From Ancalomicrobiaceae bacterium (GTDB taxonomy: Bacteria; Pseudomonadota; Alphaproteobacteria; Rhizobiales; Ancalomicrobiaceae): a DNA stretch of 64,000 nucleotides. The notes beneath the pieces are model-generated. The model was given only the letters and a program-made list of their open reading frames with translations. It searched no databases and had not been told where the DNA came from. Position numbers and translations under genes: made by a program. Every line of letters starts with the position of its first letter. The first letter of the stretch is position 1. Where the stretch lies: the NCBI GenBank assembly GCA_031291595.1, contig JARLIU010000014.1, positions 1 to 64,000 on the forward strand. Direction: 5' to 3'. Positions 51,978-61,798 of this stretch are shown one piece after another.

Positions 51978-52979
51978 ATGGGCAGCATCACGCTCCAACA
52001 GGTCAACAAGAAGTTCGGTGAAGTCAACGTGATCCCGTCGATCGACCTGCAAGTCGAAGAGGGCGAGTTCGTGGTCTTCGTCGGTCCGTCCGGCTGCGGC
52101 AAGTCGACGCTTCTGCGCCTCATCGCCGGGCTTGAGGACGTCACCTCCGGCGCCGTGCTGATCGACGGCAAGGATGCCACAAGGCTGCCGCCGGCCAAGC
52201 GTCAGCTGTCGATGGTGTTCCAATCCTATGCGCTCTATCCGCACATGAGCGTCAGGGCCAACATCGCCTTCCCGTTGAAGATGGCCGGCATGCCGAAGGC
52301 CGAGATCGACGCCAAGGTCGCCGACGCGGCCGAGACGCTCAACCTGACCGACTACCTCGACCGCAAGCCGCGGCAATTGTCCGGCGGCCAGCGCCAGCGC
52401 GTCGCCATCGGCCGGGCCATCGTGCGCCAGCCGTCGGCGTTCCTGTTCGACGAGCCGCTCTCCAATCTCGATGCGGCACTGCGCGTGAACATGCGCCTGG
52501 AAATTTCCGAACTGCACCAGCAGCTCAAGGCGACGATGATCTACGTCACCCACGACCAGGTCGAAGCCATGACCATGGCCGACAAGATCGTCGTCTTGAA
52601 CAAGGGGCAGGTGGAACAGGTCGGCTCGCCGCTCGATCTCTATCGCAGCCCGGCCAATCTGTTCGTCGCCGGCTTCATCGGCTCGCCGCGCATGAATTTC
52701 ATCCGCGGCGCCGCAGCCGCCGCCTTCGGCGTCGAGACCATCGGGGTCCGACCCGAGCACATGACCATTCTCTCGGAGGGCGGCACCTGGCAGGGCACCG
52801 TAGGCGTCACCGAACACCTCGGCTCCGACACCTTCCTGCACGTCCATACCGAAGACATGGGCACGCTCACCGTGCGCGCAGGCGGCTACGTCGGCTTCAA
52901 GCCGGGCGACCGGGTCGGCATCACGCCCGACGCAGACCGCATCCACAAATTTGACGGCCAGGGGAAGGCGGTCAAATGA
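51978..52979 (+). CDS. Polyol ABC transporter ATP-binding protein (SmoK-like)
   Basis: [52 protein letters not shown]. Confidence 0.94.
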   Translation: MGSITLQQVNKKFGEVNVIPSIDLQVEEGEFVVFVGPSGCGKSTLLRLIAGLEDVTSGAVLIDGKDATRLPPAKRQLSMVFQSYALYPHMSVRANIAFPLKMAGMPKAEIDAKVADAAETLNLTDYLDRKPRQLSGGQRQRVAIGRAIVRQPSAFLFDEPLSNLDAALRVNMRLEISELHQQLKATMIYVTHDQVEAMTMADKIVVLNKGQVEQVGSPLDLYRSPANLFVAGFIGSPRMNFIRGAAAAAFGVETIGVRPEHMTILSEGGTWQGTVGVTEHLGSDTFLHVHTEDMGTLTVRAGGYVGFKPGDRVGITPDADRIHKFDGQGKAVK

Positions 52980-53746
52980 CCAGGCTTGCTGGCAGGCATG
53001 CTCTGATCACCGGTGCGGCACGCGGCATCGGCAGGGCGTTCGCCGAGAGTTATGCGCGCGGAGGCGCCACGGTGGCGATCGCCGACATCGATCTCGCGCG
53101 GGCGCAGGACACCGCCGACAGCATCGGCGCTTCGGCTTATGCGGTGAACGTGGACGTGACAGACCTCGCCTCGATCGAAGCCTGTGTCGCCGCCGCCGCC
53201 GCGCACGCCCCGATCGACATCCTGATCAACAATGCCGCCATCTTCGAGATGGCGCCGGTGACGGACCTCGAAGCGGACAGCTACGGGCGGGTGTTCGACA
53301 TCAACGTCAAGGGCACGCTGTTCATGATGAAGGCGGTGGCCAATCACATGATCGCCGAAGCGCGCCGCGGCAAGATCATCAACATGTCGAGCCAGGCCGG
53401 GCGACGCGGCGAGGCGCTGGTCCTCGTCTATTGTGCCAGCAAGGCGGCGGTCATTTCGGCAACGCAGTCGGCCGCACTGGCGCTCGCCAGGCACGGCATC
53501 ACCGTCAACGCGATTGCGCCGGGCGTGGTCGACACCGAGATGTGGGACGTGGTCGATGCCGCCTTCGCCCAATGGGAGGGCCGCAAGCTCGGCGAAAAGA
53601 AAACTCTCGTCGGCCAGGACGTACCGCTCGGGCGCATGGGCCGGCCGGAGGACATCGCCGGCATGGCCGTCTTCCTGGGCTCGGCCGAGAGCGACTACAT
53701 CACAGCCCAAACCTTCAACGTCGATGGCGGCAACTGGATGAGCTGA
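52976..53746 (+). CDS. smoS: SDR-family sorbitol (L-iditol 2-) dehydrogenase-like
   Basis: [40 protein letters not shown]; within polyol operon. Confidence 0.85.
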   Translation: MTRLAGRHALITGAARGIGRAFAESYARGGATVAIADIDLARAQDTADSIGASAYAVNVDVTDLASIEACVAAAAAHAPIDILINNAAIFEMAPVTDLEADSYGRVFDINVKGTLFMMKAVANHMIAEARRGKIINMSSQAGRRGEALVLVYCASKAAVISATQSAALALARHGITVNAIAPGVVDTEMWDVVDAAFAQWEGRKLGEKKTLVGQDVPLGRMGRPEDIAGMAVFLGSAESDYITAQTFNVDGGNWMS

Positions 53747-53833
53747 CGCCACCCACCACGGACGACCCCAGAAGCGCCAAGCAACACCGCTTCCGCGCAC
53801 AGAGTTTGATTCTGTCTCTTTAGGAGATATGCC

Positions 53834-55312
53834 ATGACGACCGCCCTGTCCCTTTCCATGCTCGATCGGCTTCCCGCCGCTGTGGCCCGACCGGCCTACC
53901 GGCCCTCGCAGCTGTCGCCGGGTATCGTGCATTTCGGAGTGGGAAACTTCCACCGCGCGCATCAGGTCGTCTATCTCGATCTGTTGATGAACGAGGGCAA
54001 GGCGTTCGACTGGGGCATCATCGGTGCCGGCGTCCGGGCGTCCGACATCGCCATGCGCGAGGCGCTCGCGGCCCAGGACTACCTCACCACGCTGGTCGAA
54101 CTCGGCGGCGATCCGGCCGCGGCGCGCGTGCTCGCCCCGATGATCGACTTCATCCCCGTCTCCGACCGCGACCGGCTGATCGCCACGCTCGCCTCGCCCG
54201 AGATCCGCATCGTCTCGATGACCATCACCGAAGGCGGCTATTTTCTCAATTCCGCCACCGGCAAGTTCGACGCGGACCATCCCGAGATCGTCGCCGATGC
54301 GGCCGACCCGGACAATCCGCGCACGGTGTTCGGCTTGATCATCAAGGGGCTGAAGCGCCGCCGCGCCGCCGGCCTCGCCCCCTTCACCATCATGTCCTGC
54401 GACAACATCCCCGGCAACGGCACGGTGACCCGCCAGACGCTCGCCGGGCTATCGGCACTGTCGGACCCCGATTTCGCCGCCTGGATCGAGGCCAACGTCG
54501 CCTTCCCGAACTCGATGGTCGACCGTATCACGCCGGCGACGACCGATCGCGAACGTGACTATCTGAAGTCCACCTTCGGCATGTCGGACAATTGGCCGGT
54601 GTTCTGCGAGCCATTCAAGCAGTGGGTGCTGGAAGATCATTTCCCGCTCGGGCGGCCGCCGTTCGAGGATGTCGGCGTCACCTTCACCCATGAAGTGGCA
54701 CCGTACGAATTGATGAAGATCCGCATCCTCAACGGCGGCCATGCGGCGATCGCCTATCCGGCGGCGCTGATGGGCATCCACTACGTGCACGACGCCATGG
54801 CGAATCCGCTGATCGCGGCGTTCCTGGAAAAGCTGGAACTGAGCGAGATCGTGCCGATCGTGCCGCCGGTGCCCGACACCGATCTGATCGGCTACTACAA
54901 GCTCATCGCCTCGCGCTTCGCCAATCCGAAGATCGGCGACACCGTCCCGCGACTGTGCCAGGACGGCTCCAACCGCCAGCCGAAGTTCATCATCCCGTCC
55001 TCGCGCGACCGGCTGGCGCAAGGGCTCGACGTCACCGGCCTGTCGCTGGTCTCGGCGCTGTGGTGCCGCTATTGCGCGCTCGAAGACGACGCCGGCCACG
55101 AGATCGCCCCGAACGATGCTGCGGCCCAGCGTCTCAAGGCTCTGGCGATCGAGGCACGGAGCACCCCGGGCGCATTCCTCGCCGGGCTTCATGATATCTT
55201 CGGCGACGTGGGGGAATCGCCCCGCTTCGCCGGGCTGTTCGCCGGACACCTCGGCGATTTGTGGCAGCGGGGCGCCGCAGCCGTCTTGAGCGACTACATC
55301 GGGGGTCGATAG
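53834..55312 (+). CDS. mtlK: Mannitol 2-dehydrogenase family protein
   Basis: GIVHFGVGNFHRAHQVVYLDLLMNEG, KIRILNGGHAAIAYPAALMG. Confidence 0.92.
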   Translation: MTTALSLSMLDRLPAAVARPAYRPSQLSPGIVHFGVGNFHRAHQVVYLDLLMNEGKAFDWGIIGAGVRASDIAMREALAAQDYLTTLVELGGDPAAARVLAPMIDFIPVSDRDRLIATLASPEIRIVSMTITEGGYFLNSATGKFDADHPEIVADAADPDNPRTVFGLIIKGLKRRRAAGLAPFTIMSCDNIPGNGTVTRQTLAGLSALSDPDFAAWIEANVAFPNSMVDRITPATTDRERDYLKSTFGMSDNWPVFCEPFKQWVLEDHFPLGRPPFEDVGVTFTHEVAPYELMKIRILNGGHAAIAYPAALMGIHYVHDAMANPLIAAFLEKLELSEIVPIVPPVPDTDLIGYYKLIASRFANPKIGDTVPRLCQDGSNRQPKFIIPSSRDRLAQGLDVTGLSLVSALWCRYCALEDDAGHEIAPNDAAAQRLKALAIEARSTPGAFLAGLHDIFGDVGESPRFAGLFAGHLGDLWQRGAAAVLSDYIGGR

Positions 55313-55320
55313 AAGCGACT

Positions 55321-57603
55321 ATGCTGCGGTATCTGTGTGCTGTCGATGTCGGAACGGGCAGCGCACGCGTTGGTGTGTTCGACCGCGACGGCCAGAGTCT
55401 GTCGCGGGCGGAGCATCCGATCATCCTCAATCGGCCGGCGCCGGACCATGCCGAGCACGACAGCGAGGATATCTGGTCGGCGGTCTGCGCAGCGACGCGG
55501 GCCGCCCTGTCGATGGCCGGCATTTCCGGCGACGAAGTGGCGGGCATCAGCTTCGACGCCACCTGTTCGCTGGTCGCCCGCGACGGCGGCGGTCGCCCGG
55601 TGTCGGTATCGACCACCGGACAGAGCCGCTGGGATACGATCTGCTGGCTCGACCACCGAGCGATGCGCGAGGCGGAGGAATGCACCGCCACCGGCCACAA
55701 GGTGCTCGACTATCTCGGCGGCGTCATGTCGCCGGAGATGCAGACGCCGAAGCTGATGTGGCTGAAGCGGCACCTGCCGGAATCCTGGACGCGGGCGCAC
55801 TATTTCTTCGATCTCGCCGACTTTCTCACCTGGAAGGCCAGCGGCTCGAACGAGCGCTCGCAGTGCACCCTCACCTGCAAATGGACCTATCTGGCGCATG
55901 CGCCGGAAGGCTGGAGCGAGGATTATCTGAAGGCCGTCGGCCTCGATGACCTCCTCGTGCGCGGCGGCCTGCCGCAGCGTGCCGTTGCCGTCGGCAGCGA
56001 TCTCGGACCGCTCAGCGAAAAAGCCGCCGGCGATCTCGGCCTGACGACCGAGTGTCGGGTCGGCGCCGGACTGGTCGATGCCTATGCCGGCGCCCTCGGC
56101 CTGCTGGGGCGCTCCGCCGGCGATGCCGCCGAGATGCAACGCCGGGTCGCCATCATCGCCGGAACGTCCAGCTGCGCCATGGTGCTGTCGCACGCGCCCG
56201 TCGCTTACGGCGGCAGTTGGGGACCCTACTGGGGCGTGGTGCTGCCCGACCATTGGCTGACCGAAGGGGGGCAATCGGCCTCCGGCGCGCTGCTCGACCA
56301 CGTCATCCGCTGGCACGGCTCCGGTGGCGAGCCGACTCCGGATCAGCACCGTCGCGTCATCGAACGGATCGGCGAGCTCCGGACGCTCGAAGGCGACGGC
56401 TTTGCCGCCCGGCTCAATGTGCTGCCCGACTTTCACGGCAACCGCTCGCCGCTGGCTGATCCGCGTGCACTCGGCGTGATTTCCGGGCTCGCGATGGACT
56501 CCGGCTTCGACAGCCTGTGTGCGCTGTATTGGCGCACGGCGGTGGCACTGGCCTTGGGCCTCCGGCACATCCTCGATGCCATCCGCAGCCAGGGTCAGGC
56601 GATCGATACGCTGTGCATCACCGGCGGCCACACCCGCAATTCTCTGCTGATGGAGCTTTATGCCGACGTGCTTGGCTGCCGCGTGGTGACGCTCGAGAGC
56701 GCCGATGCGACGCTGCTCGGCGCCGCCATCTCCGCAGCCGTCGCCGCCGGCATCTACCCGAGCCTCGCCGAGGCCGCCGCTGCCATGGCAGGCGAGACGA
56801 GGACCCGCCTGCCGTCGAGCGCCGCCGCCGCCAGCTACGACCGCGACTACCGCATCTTCCTCGCCATGCAGGAGCACCGCCGCGAGGTCGAACAGCTGAT
56901 GGCGATGGAGCCGGACGGCCGCCACCAGCGGTCCGGCGGACCGTTTGCCGACAAGCGCCTGATCATCTTCGACTGCGACGGCGTGCTGGTCGACAGCGAG
57001 ATGATCGCCACCGCTGTGCTCGTCGACCATTTGAACGCCTCCGGGCTGCAGGTGACGATGCCGGAGATCGCCGAGAAGGTCATCGGCCGCAGCGCTGCGA
57101 GCGTTCAGGCGATGTTGTTGAAGACCTATGGCGTCCGAATCGATGCTACCGCCGAGAAACGCCTGCAGGAGCGCCTGTTCGTGCGGTTCCGCGAGGAGTT
57201 GAAGCCGATCGAAGGCATCCGCCAGTTGCTCGACCGCCTGACCGTCCCCTATTGCCTGGCCTCGTCCAGTTCGCCGAAGCGCATCCAGGTGACGCTCGCC
57301 GCCGCCGGCCTCGCCGATCGCTTCACCGGACGGATCTTTTCCGCCTCGATGGTGGCGCGCGGCAAGCCGGCGCCGGACCTGTTTCTGCATGTGGCGAAGA
57401 CCATGGGGGTCGAGCCGCGCGACTGTCTGGTGATCGAAGACAGCCCCGCCGGGATAGAAGCGGCCAAACGGGCCGGGATCGCCGTCATCGGCTTCCTCGG
57501 CGGCAGCCACGCGCAGGGAGCGACATTCCGGGCCGATCTCACCGGTCTCAGCCCCGATGCCATCTGCTCCACCGCCGAAGAGGTGCTCGGCCTGATCGCC
57601 TGA
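55321..57603 (+). CDS. FGGY-family carbohydrate kinase (ribulokinase-like) fused to HAD-family hydrolase
   Basis: Kinase: YLCAVDVGTGSARVGVFD, TICWLDHRAMREAEE, CITGGHTRNSLLMELYADVLG; HAD from about 56940: LIIFDCDGVLVDSEM, ASSSSPKRIQVTL, GKPAPDLFLHVAKTMGVEPRDCLVIEDSPAGIEAAKRAG. Confidence 0.92.
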   Translation: MLRYLCAVDVGTGSARVGVFDRDGQSLSRAEHPIILNRPAPDHAEHDSEDIWSAVCAATRAALSMAGISGDEVAGISFDATCSLVARDGGGRPVSVSTTGQSRWDTICWLDHRAMREAEECTATGHKVLDYLGGVMSPEMQTPKLMWLKRHLPESWTRAHYFFDLADFLTWKASGSNERSQCTLTCKWTYLAHAPEGWSEDYLKAVGLDDLLVRGGLPQRAVAVGSDLGPLSEKAAGDLGLTTECRVGAGLVDAYAGALGLLGRSAGDAAEMQRRVAIIAGTSSCAMVLSHAPVAYGGSWGPYWGVVLPDHWLTEGGQSASGALLDHVIRWHGSGGEPTPDQHRRVIERIGELRTLEGDGFAARLNVLPDFHGNRSPLADPRALGVISGLAMDSGFDSLCALYWRTAVALALGLRHILDAIRSQGQAIDTLCITGGHTRNSLLMELYADVLGCRVVTLESADATLLGAAISAAVAAGIYPSLAEAAAAMAGETRTRLPSSAAAASYDRDYRIFLAMQEHRREVEQLMAMEPDGRHQRSGGPFADKRLIIFDCDGVLVDSEMIATAVLVDHLNASGLQVTMPEIAEKVIGRSAASVQAMLLKTYGVRIDATAEKRLQERLFVRFREELKPIEGIRQLLDRLTVPYCLASSSSPKRIQVTLAAAGLADRFTGRIFSASMVARGKPAPDLFLHVAKTMGVEPRDCLVIEDSPAGIEAAKRAGIAVIGFLGGSHAQGATFRADLTGLSPDAICSTAEEVLGLIA

Positions 57604-57752
57604 GCGGACGGCACGCCGGCCAGATAGCGGCGCAATGCCGCAGCGACGGACAGCATTTTCCGACCGGGTATCGGCGTCGACTGGCACGGTCCTTGCTCAA
57701 CAGCAGTCAAGGCTGATTCACGGGCTTTGTCCGTGAGCCGTCCCCTGGCCGG

Positions 57753-57777
57753 GGAACCTCCCGGCCGGAATGGGGTT
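57753..57777 (+). promoter_or_regulatory. EcfG-type (general stress response) promoter candidate
   Basis: GGAAC (57753-57757), 16-nt spacer, GGTT (57774-57777); 33 nt upstream of ATG 57811. Confidence 0.6.
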
Positions 57778-57810
57778 GTAGGTCCACAAACGCCAACGTT
57801 GAGAGGTCTC

Positions 57811-58161
57811 ATGCGCTGCACACTCGCTGCGATCGCTTTGTCGTGCCTTGTTGCTCCTGCGGCAGCGGGCGAGGTTGTTGAAGTCTATCACACCTGCGGA
57901 ATGGATCAGGCGCTGGTGGACGAGATTAGCGCCCGGATCGGCGCCAAACGGTTGGACGACGCGCTGGCCAACGGCTTCCTTGCCGCGTTCAACCAGACCG
58001 CACCGGAAACCCACTACGCCGGTCCGGTGACCTATAAGGACCGCCCGAAAGACCGCAGTCTCGAGTTTATCGTCCGGGACGGGGCGACATATTGCCTATT
58101 TGGTGTGCAGGGCGCCCTGCGCGAGGCAATTCTGCTGCGGTTCGAGGGCCGACCGACGTAG
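57811..58161 (+). CDS. Small secreted protein of unknown function
   Basis: 116 aa; signal peptide MRCTLAAIALSCLVAPAAAG; RBS gagagg; two Cys in predicted mature part. Confidence 0.7.
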   Translation: MRCTLAAIALSCLVAPAAAGEVVEVYHTCGMDQALVDEISARIGAKRLDDALANGFLAAFNQTAPETHYAGPVTYKDRPKDRSLEFIVRDGATYCLFGVQGALREAILLRFEGRPT

Positions 58162-58666
58162 AGCGCGACGTCGTCGGATGGAAACAGGCGACATCTGAAT
58201 CAGCTCTTCTTCGGTCTTTGGTAGAATAGCGATTCCGCGTTCAGGTGGATCTCCAAGCCGGTCCACCTGAACGGATCCGGCTCCAGGCATGGTCGATCCC
58301 GATCGACCCGGTCCTGAGTGACGAGACCCTGCTCGCACGCCTGGCATCGGAGCGTCGCTCGCTCGCCAGCCGAACCGACGTGATCGGAAACGGCTGCCGC
58401 GGCGCGCTTCGTGCGTTTTCCTGTCTGGGACGTCTTCAACTTCCTGCGACTATACTTGAGGCTGGCGTGATCGCTGCGGCCGGCGCCCCCTCACCTGCGT
58501 TCGCATCGAGGATGCCGACGACGTCGCCCGCCGCCTGCCTTCGCCCAATGGCGGATCCGCAATTGCCTCGACAGCGGACGCGCGTTCTCCCTAAGTTGTC
58601 ATGACGATCGCGGCAGCTCTCGACTGTGCTCGCGTGAATGATCATCCGGGATGGAACGCTGCGCCT

Positions 58667-59572
58667 ATGATCCTGAAGCACCTCGTCTATCTCGATGCCC
58701 TGGCGCGCGAGCGGCATTTCCGCCGTGCCGCCGAGGCCTGCAATGTGTCGCAGCCGACGCTGTCGGCGGCGCTCACGCAGCTGGAAACCGAACTCGGCGT
58801 GATGATCGTGGAGCGCGATCGCCAGTTCAAGGGGCTGACCCATGAGGGCGAGTTGGTCCTCGCCCACGCTCGGCGCATCCTCGCCGGAGCCGAGGTGCTC
58901 AGGCAGTCGGTGGCCGAGGGCCGCCAAGGCGTCAGCGGCCGGCTGCGGTTGGGTGCCATCCCGACCGCCCTGCCGATGATCGCCGAGGTGACCGGTCCCT
59001 ACTGCGAGCGCTTTCCCAACGTCTCGCTGACCGTGCTGTCGCTGAACTCGCACGAGATCGAGCGCCGCATCGCTGAATTCGAATTGGATGCCGGCATCAC
59101 CTATCTCGACAACGAACCGCTCGAGAACGTGATCGTCAATCCGATCTACCAGGAATCCTATGTGCTTCTGGTCCGCGACGACGATCCCGGCCTCACCAGT
59201 CAGACCGAGATCGCCTGGATCGAAGCCGCGCCGCTGAAACTCTGCCTGCTGACGCCGGACATGCAGAACCGCCGCATCATCGACGGCATCTTCCGCTCGG
59301 TCGGCCAGGTGCCGGTGCCGGTCATCGAGACCAATTCCATCTTCAATCTGTGCACGCACGCGCGGCTGCCCGGCATCGCCAGCGTCGTCCCGCGCCAGCT
59401 GCTGGAATTCTTCGGAACGCCGATCGGCACGCGGGCGCTCCCCCTCGTCAGGCCGGAGGCCCGCCGCACCATCGGCCTGATCGTCGCCGACCGCACCCCG
59501 CTGCCGCCGATCGCCCGCAACCTGATGGATATGACCCGACCGGTGACGGCGATCGAGCCGGTGCGCGCCTGA
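58667..59572 (+). CDS. LysR-family transcriptional regulator upstream of fds operon
   Basis: KHLVYLDALARERHFRRAAEACNVSQPTLSAALTQLETELGVMIVERDRQF HTH. Confidence 0.92.
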   Translation: MILKHLVYLDALARERHFRRAAEACNVSQPTLSAALTQLETELGVMIVERDRQFKGLTHEGELVLAHARRILAGAEVLRQSVAEGRQGVSGRLRLGAIPTALPMIAEVTGPYCERFPNVSLTVLSLNSHEIERRIAEFELDAGITYLDNEPLENVIVNPIYQESYVLLVRDDDPGLTSQTEIAWIEAAPLKLCLLTPDMQNRRIIDGIFRSVGQVPVPVIETNSIFNLCTHARLPGIASVVPRQLLEFFGTPIGTRALPLVRPEARRTIGLIVADRTPLPPIARNLMDMTRPVTAIEPVRA

Positions 59573-59731
59573 AGCGGCGCTTATTGATAGGTGGGATCTA
59601 TCGAGCATTTAAAACAAACAATTTGCCCTGTTCAAATTTGCGCGCCAATCATCCCGTATAAGCATTAGACCGGACCGGAAATCTCCGCGGTAAGACATCG
59701 CGCCCGCGCCGGCATGGGAGGTTGGATACGC

Positions 59732-60205
59732 ATGGCCCGACATCGGCGTTGGGATGCTGCATTGGCGAAGCAAATGGCGTTGAGGCTGGCGGACAAGGAA
59801 GGTGCGCTGCTGCCGATACTGCACGAGCTGCAGGCGACGTTCGGCTATATTGACGATCGGGCGGTGTCGGTCGTTGCGGATGTCCTCAATCTCTCCAAGG
59901 CCGAGGTCGTCGGCACCATCAGCTTCTATCCCGACTTCCGCTCCTCGGAGGTCGGCGAGACCGTCATCCGCCTGTGCCGCGCCGAGGCGTGCCAGTCGGT
60001 CGGCTGCGAGCATCTGGTCGCGCACCTGAAGGACACGCACGGCATCGAGGTCGGCCGGACGACATCCGACGGCCGGTTGACCGTCGAGAGCGTCTACTGC
60101 CTGGGCAACTGCGCGCTGGGTCCGTCGATCCTGGTCGAGGAGCAGCCGTTCGGCCGGGTCGACACCACGCTGCTCGACGAACTCATCGCGGAGGCGCGCC
60201 GATGA
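59732..60205 (+). CDS. fdsG: NAD-dependent formate dehydrogenase gamma subunit
   Basis: NuoE-like: VVGTISFYPDFRSSEVGETVIRLCRAEACQSVGC ... CLGNCALGPSILV. Confidence 0.92.
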   Translation: MARHRRWDAALAKQMALRLADKEGALLPILHELQATFGYIDDRAVSVVADVLNLSKAEVVGTISFYPDFRSSEVGETVIRLCRAEACQSVGCEHLVAHLKDTHGIEVGRTTSDGRLTVESVYCLGNCALGPSILVEEQPFGRVDTTLLDELIAEARR

Positions 60206-61761
60206 GCATCCGCCTCTACATCCCGCTGGATACGTCCGCCCGCGCCGTCGGCGCCGACCGGGTCGCCAAGGCAGTGGTGGCGGCGGCCGCCGACCGCGGT
60301 GTCGACATCGACCTCGTCCGCAACGGGTCTCGCGGCCTCTATTGGCTGGAACCGCTGGTCGAGGTCGAGACGTCGGCCGGACGCATCGCCTACGGCCCGG
60401 TCACGCCCAGGGACGTCGCCGGGCTCATCGATGCCGGCTTCCTGACCGGCGCCGACCATCCCTTGCGCATCGGCAACATCGAGAGCCATCCCGACTTCGC
60501 CCGCGAGACCCGCCTCACCTTCCGGCGCGTCGGCCTGATCGATCCGTTATCGCTACCCGACTTCGAGGCCCACCGCGGCCTGAACGGCCTCAGAAAGGCG
60601 CTGGCGCTCGCCCCCATCGAGATTATCGACCAGGTGATCCGCTCGGGCCTGCGCGGTCGCGGCGGCGCCGGATTTCCGACCGGCATCAAGTGGAAGACCG
60701 TCGCCGAAACCAGGGCCGAGCGCAAATACGTGGTCTGCAACGTCGACGAAGGCGACTCGGGCACCTTCGCCGACCGCATGGTGTTGGAAGGCGACCCCTT
60801 CATGCTGATCGAAGGCATGATCATCGCCGGCCTCGCGGTCGGTGCGGACAAGGGCTACCTCTATGTCCGCTCGGAATATATCGACGCCTTCCGCGTGCTG
60901 GAGAAGGCGATCGCCATTGCCACCGACGCCGGCCTGCTCGGCCGTTCGGTCATGGGCTCGGGCAAGACTTTCGAACTGGAGGCACGGCTCGGCGCCGGCG
61001 CCTACATCTGCGGCGAGGAGATGTCGCTGATCGAAAGCCTGGAAGGCAAGCGCGGCGTGGTACGTGCCAAGCCGCCGCTGCCCGCCCATGCCGGCCTGTT
61101 CGGCATGCCGACCGTGGTCAACAACGTGCAATCGCTGACCGCCGTGCCGTACATCCTCGGCGAAGGGCCGGAAGCCTACGAAAAATTCGGCCAGGGCCGT
61201 TCCCGCGGCACGCTGATCGTGCAGTTGACCGGCAACGTCAAGCGCGGCGGCCTGTTCGAGTTGCCCTTCGGCATTTCGATCCGCGAGGTGGTCGAGGGCA
61301 TCGGCAAGGGTACCCGCTCGGGCCGGCCGATCCGCGCCGTCCAGGTCGGTGGACCGCTCGGCGCGTATTTTCCCGAGAGCCTGTTCGACACCCCGCTCGA
61401 CTACGAGGCAATGGCGGCCAGAGGCGGCATGCTCGGCCACGGCGGCATCGTCGTGTTCGACGACACGGTCGACCTCGCCAGTCAGGCTCGCTTCGCCTTC
61501 GCCTTCTGCGCGCACGAGAGTTGCGGCAAATGCACGCCCTGCCGCCTAGGGGCGGTGCGCGGGCGCGAACTGATGGACCGCATCATCGAGCGCGGCGCCG
61601 GCCCGGTGGAGACGGAGATGCTGCAGGACCTGACCACGGTGATGACCGACGCCTCGCTCTGCGCGTTGGGCGGTCTGACGCCCTTGCCGGTGATGAGCGC
61701 GTTCAAGCATTTTCCCGAGGATTTCCAACGCGCGAAGGCGCTGAGGAGTGCGGCGGAATGA
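60202..61761 (+). CDS. fdsB: NAD-dependent formate dehydrogenase beta subunit
   Basis: NuoF-like: GLRGRGGAGFPTGIKWKTV, ESCGKCTPCRLGAVRG; N-terminal Trx-like region without Cys; ATGA overlap with fdsG. Confidence 0.94.
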   Translation: MSIRLYIPLDTSARAVGADRVAKAVVAAAADRGVDIDLVRNGSRGLYWLEPLVEVETSAGRIAYGPVTPRDVAGLIDAGFLTGADHPLRIGNIESHPDFARETRLTFRRVGLIDPLSLPDFEAHRGLNGLRKALALAPIEIIDQVIRSGLRGRGGAGFPTGIKWKTVAETRAERKYVVCNVDEGDSGTFADRMVLEGDPFMLIEGMIIAGLAVGADKGYLYVRSEYIDAFRVLEKAIAIATDAGLLGRSVMGSGKTFELEARLGAGAYICGEEMSLIESLEGKRGVVRAKPPLPAHAGLFGMPTVVNNVQSLTAVPYILGEGPEAYEKFGQGRSRGTLIVQLTGNVKRGGLFELPFGISIREVVEGIGKGTRSGRPIRAVQVGGPLGAYFPESLFDTPLDYEAMAARGGMLGHGGIVVFDDTVDLASQARFAFAFCAHESCGKCTPCRLGAVRGRELMDRIIERGAGPVETEMLQDLTTVMTDASLCALGGLTPLPVMSAFKHFPEDFQRAKALRSAAE

Positions 61762-61798
61762 CAGTCGACACGTCGACGCAACGCGACAGGAGAACGCC

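Noticed and set aside
55294-57687. 797-aa minus-strand ORF
   Set aside because: Antisense to FGGY-HAD; no domain signal.
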